From Marsupella aquatica (lineage: Eukaryota; Marchantiophyta), in assembly GCA_973895155.1 (NCBI GenBank), contig OZ316899.1, positions 16,554,001 through 16,618,000 of the forward strand: 64,000 bases of DNA. The letters are read 5' to 3'. Both the position numbers and the translations under genes were made by a program. Shown piece by piece: positions 12,101-20,261 of the stretch. How positions within the stretch are numbered: position 1 is the stretch's first letter; each line of letters opens with the position of its first letter. Below the pieces are notes generated by a model. It was not told where the DNA came from and did no database searches. It was given only the letters and a program-made list of their open reading frames with translations.

Positions 12101-13188
12101 GAATTTCACAGGATTTAGTATGCTGTTTTGACAGCGATCTCGCTGGCCTTCCTGGATTCATGAATTGACGGTTTTTTTGGTTTTTTCCAGGTTTGCAACT
12201 TAAGCCTGGATGTCTTTTGCCGAGTTGAATTCAATGGGAAGATCCCAAAGGACCCGAAGTATGTCCCTCTGGCAACGTCTGAAGATGCATCACATAAGAC
12301 GATGTTGAGTCTTTGTTATCCAAAAAGGGATACCAGGGCAGAGTTAGCTTTCTCTGGTTCTTGTCGATTATCTGTTGGATTCATGCAGGCTGTTATGGAG
12401 CTTCTCACAAAGCCTAGAGACATTGTGCTCGATTGGAATATTGGAGACGGTAGTTCTTTTTCAGCTGGAGAACTCTCTGGGAGGTTTGTTGTTGGGGTCG
12501 AGGACAAGGATGTTCTCCATGGTGCTGCGGAGAAGGCATTGAAGAGTGTTCTTGAGAGACACAAGAAAATTGAAGACCTCACTGAAACATTGGAGGACCT
12601 CGATTCAGATGATGAATTTTCTCTTGCAGGATCAAAGAGTGCAAAAAACAAAGATGGAGCTCCTAATGTTCCTGATGCAAAGGATGGCGATGATGAATTT
12701 GACCTGGAGTAATGTACTGATCCTCTTGCTTATACCAGATCCCCTTGCTTTAATCAATTGGTTGGTGAAGCTTGCTATTGTCTTTTGATTGGATTTGTCA
12801 TTCATATTGCTGTGATTTTGTTCCTGATTTCAGAGATACTCGTGTCGACTGGTTTTCTAAAGAGAGATTTTGGCTTCGAAGGAAGGTTGAAGAATCTTCG
12901 ATTGTTTCCCCTCATAAGACATTTACTCTGCCTTGCTATGCAGAGAAATCGGCAATTCAGGCGGATAATGCTTTTGTGGTCACTTGGGAAGGCAAAGGTC
13001 GTAGGTCACATCGTGGAGCCAAACAAAATTTGTATTGCGTGCCTTTTGTTGACGATGAGGCATGCTTTGTTAAGCAATATGTTGATGAGTCTGCTGAGTC
13101 AACTTATCGGGATTTCAGTAGTGACCAGAGCAATACTAGTAGTAGGAATGATATAGAGTCGGATGAAAGTCATTCAAGTGACTTATGA
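9127..13188 (+). pseudogene. ParB/DGQHR-like plus N6/N4-methyltransferase-like protein
   Basis: Start taken at the ATG at 9,127 (MATFASPES); 9,049 is an in-frame alternative. Exons: 9,127-9,827; 9,919-11,279; 11,393-12,087; 12,191-about 12,709; about 12,832-13,188. The first three introns have GT-AG ends and keep frame; the fourth has no clear donor. The N-terminal part has the layout of ParB/sulfiredoxin/DGQHR domains: RMQNMQLVRSLQTDSNAIETL, then GYIEDAPRFYVQM, then FSVFDGNHRLYSWNLLA. A long middle region is unrecognised. A basic-acidic linker (KKKRKVQVLSDSDEEE) is probably nuclear localising. The C-terminal part reads like a permuted beta-class DNA methyltransferase: YFFGVMRPMLSDDGYVAVL, then LTKPRDIVLDWNIGDGSSF and GRFVVGVEDKD, comparable to KPGDIVLDPFxGSGTT...GRxFIGIE. 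The DPPY motif is not canonical (DVEVPQW), so catalysis is doubtful. Internal stops: TAG 9,601-9,603 and TGA 10,010-10,012. It ends in a Ser/Asp-rich tail. Confidence 0.6.
12088..12190 (+). other. Intron containing a palindrome
   Basis: GTGAGA donor at 12,088 and TTTTCCAG acceptor ending at 12,190, phase 0. The palindrome GACAGCGATCTCGCTGGC lies at 12,130-12,147. Confidence 0.6.
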
Positions 13189-13531
13189 TTTTCTAGGGAA
13201 TCAAAGGATAGCTCTGCAATGTTTACTCAAACTTACTGTCAGTTTTGACAAAATATTGGAGGCAGTACATTTTTTGGAAACATGACTTATAAAACGGGTT
13301 GATATCTGAGTTCATTGATTCACTATGCATTTTCATATCCGCCTGGTGTTTCACTTGTGTATATTCATATGGTTTGTCAATGATTGAAGGCTAGCGACCT
13401 CGCTGGACATAGAATGGAATGATCCCATTCTGGAAAAAAGATTCATTTCTATTGTAGAAACCTCACTATCCTCCCAATCTGCCACTCTGACCATTAGTTT
13501 TACCTCGCTAGCAAACATTAACCTCGCTGTC
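13189..13531. other. Non-coding 3' region with palindromes
   Basis: No gene seen. Holds one full palindrome (13,390) and two half-sites (13,503 and 13,522), roughly mirroring the other end of the element. Confidence 0.4.
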
Positions 13532-13549
13532 AATTTCTCCTGTTTCCTC
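13532..13549 (-). repeat. Right terminal inverted repeat of the Mutator-like element
   Basis: Plus strand AATTTCTCCTGTTTCCTC, the inverted partner of 3,235-3,252 with two mismatches. Confidence 0.65.
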
Positions 13550-14520
13550 ACACCATACAAACCCCCCCTCAGGACATGCTCATGGCCCAATTAGCGTAGC
13601 TTGTCCCAAAGCTTGTCCCAACACGCCGGGACCAGAACGGCCCCAACTCTAGCAACCGCTCCCGGTTTGCCCTACTGGTGGTCTAGGAGCCAAGCACCCT
13701 TGGAACTCAGCCTCCGCACTTACTTGGCCTTGCCTCCCCAACGCAAGCTCCCTTGATAGACTGAACACGGTTTGGCTGCTGTTTGGCAGGATTTGGCAAA
13801 CGGGCGAGCTAACACCCGCAAACCACAAGAATACACGGCACCCCCAGACCCAGCTGAGCTCAGGAGGGCGTGTCACGATTGCCACGGCTCACGACTTTGG
13901 CTCGCCCTTAGCCCCCAGGGAGATACCACTCCCCTCATATATGCTTCTGGAGACCTGTCACCCCCGGACCAGCTTTGGTTCCTAAACTTTGGCCTCCAAC
14001 CCGGATCCTATCGCTCATAATGGGCGCGCCACCAACTAGCAACGCCCATAACTTTCTTGTTAGGCATCCGCAAGCGGAGTGCCTTAGTCCATTGTGACCG
14101 GGCCGACCCAGTGCTCATGCCTAGGCCCTCAGGTCTCATCGCCGCTTGGGGTCCCCGACCGGCCTAACCCGGATCAGGCCGTAACTTGCGCCCCAAGCGT
14201 CCGTTGCCCATGGCGTCAATTCCATTGGCCTTGGGCCCGAGAGGAGCTCACTCCCAAGCCCTCCGAACTCAAAGTCCATCCGGCGGTCCAGACGACCATC
14301 CTTGAGCCTGGCCCATTTCCCCCTGACCCGACCAGCCATAGGCTAGTCCAAGTCCTTAGTGTGTGCCCCCAGCTTGGCTCCTTGCCTCGCTAGTGCCACG
14401 TCTCATTGCCCACAAGTCTCCCCACGCTAAGTCCTCCCCGGATGGCCTCTCCGGGCCTGGACCATAAGGGAGCTCGGCGTCGGAGTCAGTGACGCCGAAG
14501 CTAAGTGTTAAGGTAGTCGA
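13550..14520. other. GC-rich non-coding flank, right part
   Basis: Almost 1 kb of GC-rich sequence without a supported gene; apparent reading frames are low-complexity and probably spurious. It abuts the broken integrase at about 14,520 and resembles 2,880-3,234 in composition. It may be another repeat into which the Mutator-like element inserted. Confidence 0.3.
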
Positions 14521-15161
14521 GTTCCGTGACTCAACTCCTCATGCGCATGTCGCACCAAATGTACTCGTTGTGATGGTTTTGGTACCACCAACACCCTACC
14601 ATCATGCAGTACTCTCAGAAGATGGTTTCCTTCCCATCAAAACCTCTTGGCTCTTTGCAGAACCCTGTCACGCTCCTTGGCATCAGCACTGCCAACAATA
14701 GAACCACTGCGCAGATATTCTAACACTCTCACATCATTGTGAATATCTTGTTATCCAGAAGTTACCTCACCAACATCCACATCTGGAGACTCATCATCCA
14801 CTCTATCCAATGGGATAGAGTCCACAGATCCACTGTATGTTGGCACCCAACAAAGAAAGGCAGATGCATGTCATCCTGACACCATCTCCTTATCTGACTC
14901 ATCATGCCATCTGGCTCCAGTCCCATCCTACTGACTGGTACATGGGTTGCGGCTCAACCCATCTACATCCAAGTTCACCTTTCCGGGTCTATGTACAACC
15001 TGGAAATCATATTCCTGCAACAACAATGCCCATCTTGCAAGCTTCCCAGTGAGCTTGTCAGACTCCATTAACCACTTGAGAGGCTGATGATCAGTGATCA
15101 AGGTGAAGGGGTTACCAAACAAGTAGCAACAATGGTGTGCAGCAGCCCACACTGCTGCCAA
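14521..15161 (-). pseudogene. Ty3 RNase H and integrase zinc-binding fragment
   Basis: RNase H sequence FTLITDHQPLKWLM and VVHRPGKVNLDVDGLSRNP is typical of Ty3 elements. After TAG (14,928), TGA (14,871), TAA (14,751) and TGA (14,637) the same frame shows YLRSGSIVGSADAKERDRVL and LVRHAHEELSHG. This is the start of the HHCC zinc-binding domain of a gypsy integrase. Similarity stops at about 14,520, where GC-rich sequence begins, so the catalytic integrase core is absent. The RNase H frame is shifted relative to RT. Confidence 0.65.
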
Positions 15162-15354
15162 ACACTATACTTAGCCCCTCTGCTGAATTGTTTGATCTAC
15201 TGGCATAAGCCAAAACAAACTCATTCCCTTCATCATCCTTCTAAGTTAGCACTGCTCCAAGTCCTACTCCACTCCAATCAATGTGTAGCTAAAATGGTCT
15301 GCCTGAAATGGGTCTTCTCAAAATAGGGGATGATGCCAACCTTTGCTTCAACTC

Positions 15355-16365
15355 CTAAAAGGCATGCTCCTGGTCATCACCCCAAATCCATTCCTGATCC
15401 AACTTAGTGAGTATGGTCAAAGGTTTAGCAAGCTGGCTAAATCCTTTAACATACCTCCTGTAGAAGCTCGCCAATCCCAAGAATGCACAAACTCTACTCA
15501 CATCAGTAGGACAAGGAATCTGTGTAATGGCCTCCACTTTAGTCTGCTGTACACCCAATCCCCCTGGGTATATAGTGTGGCCCAAATACTCAATTTGGTC
15601 TTGGAAGAACTTACACTTGCTAGGATGGAGCTTCAACCCATGTGCTCTCAATCTCTCCAATACAATCTGCAAGTGCTGCTGATGTTCTTCCACAGTAGAA
15701 GAATAGACCAAAATATCATCAATATAATATCTGACAAAATCCAAACCTGCAAGGATTCGATCCATGACTCTCTGGAACTCAGCTGGTGCATTCTTCAACC
15801 CAAATGGTAAGAATAACCACTGATACAATCTTTGCCATAAGAATCAATCCCCTTAGAATGCTGTCTTGGACCTGTTAGCCTGCCTAATTGGAAGCTGATG
15901 GTATCTTGCCCTCAGATCCAATGAACTGAAAACCTTTGCATGCCCCACAACATCAAAGATCTCCTCAGGTGTGGGCATGGCATATCTATCAGATTTTGTC
16001 TGGCGATTAATGAGTTTGTAATCACCACACATGCGCCTATTTGTGTAATTGCCATGCACATCCTTCTTGGCTGGCATCACTGTGGCAGATGCATACTCCC
16101 TATATGAAATCTCCACCAATCCAGCCTCCAACAAATCTTGAGTTCTGCTTTGAATCAGAGCTCTCTCCATGTCATTGTAACGGTATGGCCTATAAAAGAT
16201 TGGCGCATCACTAGCCAATTCAATCTGAATACCAGAACCCTTTAATGTCCCCAAATCCTTCATGCTAAATGCAAAACAATTACAGTAACTCTTCAGGAAT
16301 CGATGCATGCGACGTCTCTCCTCCCCTGTCAACTTAGGGCCAAGCTGTGGTTCCCAACTCTCCAC
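15355..16365 (-). pseudogene. Ty3/gypsy reverse transcriptase remnant
   Basis: Typical fingers and palm blocks: YRPYRYNDMERALIQSRTQDLL, then VMPAKKDVHGNYTNRRMCGDYKLIN, FSSLDLRARYHQLPI and FLPFGLKNAPAEFQRVM. The active site is YYIDDILVYS, with the two catalytic Asp residues in Y-I-D-D. Connection-domain sequence such as CAFLGLASFYRRYVKGFS follows. A TAA at 15,853 and a TAG at 15,355 break the frame, which is the same frame as the methyltransferase upstream. The domain is otherwise well preserved and clearly Ty3-like rather than copia-like. Confidence 0.85.
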
Positions 16366-16499
16366 TAAATCCCTAATATCTCTTTGTAGGGTAGAAGAGA
16401 TAGCCGATGATTGCTATTTAGCAATAGATTGAGCAGTCCCTTCTTGCTCAACAATCTGTCCAGCCTTGGCCAATCCTGCCATAGGTCCATGGACCATCT

Positions 16500-17706
16500 G
16501 CTCGCCCCCAGCTGTGGTCAGTACTGTCTCAGTGGACCAAAAGCTCACCAAGGGGCAATTAGTAATTCCAGCAGAGCGCATCCGCAACTGTTCAGCTACT
16601 CCCAAGCTGATAATCCAAGTCAAACAATTCAGATCCATTGCTTGACCAAGAACCTGGCGCCGCAAACCCTCTGACACATAGGCAACTGCAGTGGTGCCAG
16701 TCAAAAATCCCATAGCACGCTCTCTCTCATCAGTAGTAGGCTCCACTAACTGCTGGAGAGCTGTGTCCCACACAAGTCTAGGGCCACCTACTCTAAATGC
16801 ATATGAAGCAGAGTGGCTTACAAGAGTGGGTAATGCACAACGTGGGCGCCCAACTGCATTGACCACTGCCAATGGAGGTCTATCAAGTTGGGTCACACCC
16901 TGTGCACGACGCCCTGGATCCAAAATATCATCCATCACTAAGGCTGGTGAGCGTGGAATGCTGTCAAATCCGCGTTTCAGCACCTCACATGAGATTAAAT
17001 TAGTCCACCACAAGCGTGGACAATGTGCACAAGAACCCACATGTGCAGCATCCAATAACACAGCAGGTCCAATCCAAGACCTCACCTAGGAAACACTGGC
17101 AACAATCCGACTACGATCATCACCTAACAATGGCACATTCTCCAAAATGTATGCTGGAGACTGTGTCTGATGTAGCTTGAGATGACGCAGCACCCGTAAC
17201 ATCTCCCAAAACAATGCCGAGCGTGGATCATGAAGTCCATGCCCAACGCCAGCTCTAGATTGGCCCTGACATGGCCAACCAGCAATCACCAAATCAATGG
17301 GGCCAACATGATGCAGATGATCCGCCCCCAGCAATGAAATATCAGCAGGTAGTGCATGTTGATAACCACGAACAGCATCCATTGGCAGCAACTATGGATA
17401 TCTATCCACCAACATAGCCACATGTTGCAATGAGACCCTCCGTGCCGTCTCATCTGTCTCCACATACAAATAACGACGCACAGGAATTCTTGCCTGAAGA
17501 ACAACAGCCAATCCAGTGCTAATCCCACCAAAAAGATCCAACAAACAAATACCCTCCAGTGGATATTGCCAAGCAATAGGAGTGGTATCCAATGGTGAAA
17601 GAGTCATAGGTCCATCTGCAAGAGACTGCTCTGGTCCTGACTGTGGTGTAAAAGCATGACGCCATGCATCATGTACCAATCGTGCTGCTGCCTGTGGCAA
17701 GGCCTA
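16500..17706 (-). pseudogene. Cytosine-5 DNA methyltransferase domain in a retrotransposon
   Basis: A single frame continuous with the RT frame carries the ordered motifs of C5 methyltransferases. Motif I is LLDLFGGISTGLAVVL (AdoMet binding). A Glu-containing segment YLYVETDETARRV corresponds to motif II/III. Motif IV is DLVIAGWPCQGQSRAG with the catalytic Cys in PCQ. Motif VI is YILENVP with the ENV triad. Motif VIII-like sequence lies around DDRSRIVASV. Motifs IX and X are represented by ERERAMGFLTG and RRQVLGQAMDLNCL. The target-recognition region lies between VIII and IX and is short. TAG stops at 17,704, 17,392 and 17,086 interrupt the domain, but all key residues are otherwise kept. It would add a methyl group to cytosine C5, possibly on element cDNA. 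This copy cannot make full-length protein without readthrough. Confidence 0.85.
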
Positions 17707-18027
17707 TGCAGTGCCCCACACTGGTGGCACAACACTGCCAACAGGTAATCCTCGCATGATGTGCTCCTCATGAGACTTCTCCAATGGTGGAACATCTGCT
17801 GCATGCGTATTATCCTCAATCAAATCATCAGGTCCAGCAATTACACCACTGAATGTTGCCAAAGACAATGGTGTGGATTTAGGGCCTCTCACGGGTCCAC
17901 TAAATCTCACTGGCAATTTGCTCAATCGAGCATCTCTTGACTGCCAATCAGGTCTATATGACACTGATTCCTCCCAAAAATCAAGAATAAATCCCATGGG
18001 GTAGAGCACTGTACATCCCACCAACAC

Positions 18028-18719
18028 ATCATATGACTATGCCTTAGTCAGAATAGCTCACGCCTGTATCTGTGAGCTATCTGTGGTATGACCTTCCTGA
18101 ATTCTCAAATCAAGATTTTCTTGGTAATGTGTTGTGTTGGTGTAGGTCCCCCCAATGAAGTCTGAATGAGAAAGGGACAATCCTCCAAATCCTCTAGACG
18201 CAATCCCAATCCACGTATGGCAGACTTACCCAACATCAAGAGTTGAGCACCAGTATCCAGTAACACTCTCTCTGGCTAGTATACTACCCCAGAAGGCCCA
18301 ACTAATCAAAAGATACCACTCTGATTATCCAATGACACAACACTAGGTTTAAACCTAGTCCTCTCAAATGCAAGGCGTGCTGGTAAATCCACCAACCTTG
18401 CTACTGCATGCCATGTCTCACTAGTAGCAGTAGGTGGCATGGTCTTCATTGCTTCAACACTACAAGTTGCTTCTGCATGGGAAGCGACCACTGGAGTGTC
18501 CTCACATAGTGTAGCTGCCAATCTGAACACTTTTGCAGGACCAACTCCCAAGTTCAGCATGTCTGTCGCTGAAAATAATGGGGTGCATTCTATGGTAGTA
18601 GCCGCCCCCAACAGGGTACTTGTCATCCCTATTGCATCACTACCTAATTCTGCCAACTTACCCACGCCAGGGTTTGTCCGAACCGGGTTCATAGAGGCAG
18701 TCTGAACTATCTTATACAA
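18028..18719 (-). pseudogene. Ty3-type aspartic protease remnant
   Basis: After a linker, RVLLDTGAQLLMLGKSA is a typical retropepsin active site (D-T-G-A). A following block ending in SYDVLVGCTVLYPMGF matches the distal part of retroviral-type proteases. Stops at 18,306 (TGA), 18,276 (TAG), 18,058 (TGA) and 18,037 (TAG), plus a frameshift at a G run near 18,150. It would cleave the polyprotein. Confidence 0.55.
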
Positions 18720-18879
18720 TGTAAAAGACTGAGGAAGCTTTGTCTGTCGACATGCATCCCCCCTCTATGGATCTAACTCCACTATTGCTCCTCGGGGCTC
18801 AAGAGCTTTAGCTGCCCCACGTGTCAAAGCTGCTGATGCATCAATATGTGCAGTGCCCCACACATGAATCCCATGGTGG

Positions 18880-20044
18880 CAAGGTCTCCATCAGCTCCAT
18901 AAGATGTGGAAGGACCATGGGATGTGGAAGGTCCATAGGATGTAGATGCCGCATCACCAAAAGTAGGTCTCACCTAGGAACTAGCCATGGCAGCTAGCTG
19001 TTGCTCCAATTGAGCAATCTTAGCATCCTTTGGATCTATGGTTACAGCAGGGGTAACGTCACCTCCCTGTCTCCCTGCATGTGACATGCCACGACCACAT
19101 CCACCACCTCTACCTCCTCCTCCTCTTCCCTGATCATGTGTACGGGATCCTCCCCTCTGTAACTCAGGGTGGAGTGAGAAACACCTATCCTTGGTGTGTC
19201 CAGGAGCTCCACAGTGATCACACTGTCGCTGATCAGGCGCTGATGCTTCCCCTGATCCTCTATGATCTGGGCAATATCTCTATGCATGATCCCCACCATA
19301 GGTCCAACATCCTGACTGCTGTCCAGCATAAGCGGGCATAGGTCCCAGGCTGGTAGACTCTCGTGCAGTAGGCTTCTTCCTCTGGCTCTTTCGTGCAGTA
19401 GGCTGTGGTGTGGATGTAGATGCAGCCTTTGGTGCTTCCTTGGCAAATCCAAAAGTCACCACCTTCTCATTCACCATATTGAGCTCAATACGCTCAGAAA
19501 AGGTAAAAACAACTGCTAATGTGGGATCTGCATCCCTAAACACGGTGACATCTCTCACTCTGCGTCGCAATTCTCTGTCCAAAATTGCATACCAAAATTG
19601 GACTGCCTAAGCCTCTGTCACTCCCTTGGTGACAGTGATCAATCTGCGCACTCAAGTGTATGCCTCACGTAGACTCTCTCTAGTCTTGCGCTGGAACTCC
19701 TAAAGACCCTTCAACTTATCAGTTCTCACACCCTGATAGTTCTGCTTTAGTACCTCAAAGAATTCCACCACAGGGTTAAATGCTAGCGCAACTCCAGTTC
19801 CTGTCACAATCACACCGGTAGGAGTAGCAATGGATGCTGTTGGAGTGCTGCTGGTGGATGGTGTGCCACTCTGGCTAGTGCTACTAGAAGAAGCAACAGT
19901 TGTGGCAATGGGTTGGGCAGCCGCACTAGTGCCATAGGTGATGGACACGTAATTAGGCAACCAATGCTGCCTCCATGCCTCAATTTCAACCAAATGAGCC
20001 TTCCAAAACTCATGGTAGTCATTGTGATGCCGTGCCAGGATCAC
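18880..20044 (-). pseudogene. Ty3-type Gag remnant
   Basis: One frame with stops at 19,700 (TAG), 19,652 (TGA), 19,607 (TAG), 19,280 (TAG) and 18,974 (TAG). The N-terminal part is a Gag-like helical region (HEFWKAHLVEIEAWRQHW), followed by a Ser/Thr/Ala-rich low-complexity linker. After a conserved capsid-like part (FWYAILDRELRRRV) comes CDHCGAPGHTKDRC, a CCHC zinc knuckle (CX2CX4HX4C). A second knuckle just upstream is damaged. A Gly/Arg-rich stretch and a short coiled segment (DAKIAQLEQQLAAM) follow. It would package element RNA. The true start is uncertain. Confidence 0.6.
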
Positions 20045-20261
20045 GAAGTACTTAGTTAAGCCTAAAATAATGGCTAAATAAAGATTAGGTAGATATAATT
20101 AGGGAGTTATAAGGATCAAAGCCGATTGCAATATGTTCGGGGGAAATTGTGATGGCATCTGATCCAACGGTCGTGATTAAGTGGGATTAGGGTTATGACC
20201 TAATCAGGGCTTGATCAGGTAAGCCATCAGGAGGCGGCTTCGTAGGGAGGGGACCGACACT

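Larger units (their letters stand above)
3362..13531. repeat. Dispersed 18-bp palindromes (GCTAGCGACCTCGCTAGC type)
   Basis: Full sites: 3,770-3,787; 5,647-5,664; 7,890-7,907; 8,098-8,115; 8,256-8,273; 8,509-8,526; 12,130-12,147; 13,390-13,407. Half-sites CCTCGCT(A/G): 3,362-3,371, 13,503-13,512 and 13,522-13,531. The consensus is GCYAGCGA-NN-TCGCTRGC, with degenerate outer bases and a variable centre. Positions relative to genes: both terminal regions, the divergent promoter region (four sites), and one intron in each gene (5,647 and 12,130). None lies in an exon. The pattern suggests a recognition site for an element-encoded DNA-binding protein; the protein and its effect are unknown. Confidence 0.75.
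3235..13549. mobile_element. Two-gene Mutator-like element with palindromic sites
   Basis: The left end starts GAGGAAACAGGAAAAAAT (3,235-3,252). The complement of the right end (13,532-13,549) reads GAGGAAACAGGAGAAATT, a match at 16 of 18 positions. The 9-bp flanks CTACCATGC (3,226-3,234) and ACACCATAC (13,550-13,558) agree at 6 of 9 positions, compatible with a decayed 9-bp target duplication as made by Mutator-like elements. Inside are two divergent, intron-containing genes: a DDE/SWIM transposase (minus) and a ParB/methyltransferase-like protein (plus). They share an intergenic region of about 1.4 kb. Palindromes of the type GCTAGCGACCTCGCTAGC are scattered through all non-coding parts. 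Each gene has one or two internal stops, so this copy is probably dead but recognisable. Confidence 0.7.
14520..20044 (-). mobile_element. Truncated Ty3/gypsy element carrying a DNA methyltransferase
   Basis: Minus-strand order: gag with zinc knuckles (about 20,044-18,880), aspartic protease (DTGA near 18,250), cytosine-5 DNA methyltransferase (about 17,700-16,500), reverse transcriptase (16,365-15,355), RNase H (15,161-14,931) and the zinc-binding start of an integrase (about 14,760-14,521). The integrase catalytic core and both LTRs are missing, and I could find no LTR pair. Frames are broken by two or three frameshifts and about 19 stops (roughly 12 TAG, 5 TGA, 2 TAA). Placing a methyltransferase between protease and RT is unusual for Ty3 elements, although DNMT-bearing retrotransposons are known from charophytes. 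Confidence 0.8.

Noticed and set aside
13649-14339. Overlapping frames in GC-rich sequence
   Set aside because: GC-rich DNA gives long chance frames; composition is low-complexity and no motif is visible.
14520-20050. Complete Ty3 element with LTRs
   Set aside because: I looked for repeated TG...CA ends and a tRNA primer site on both sides and found none; the integrase is cut at about 14,520.
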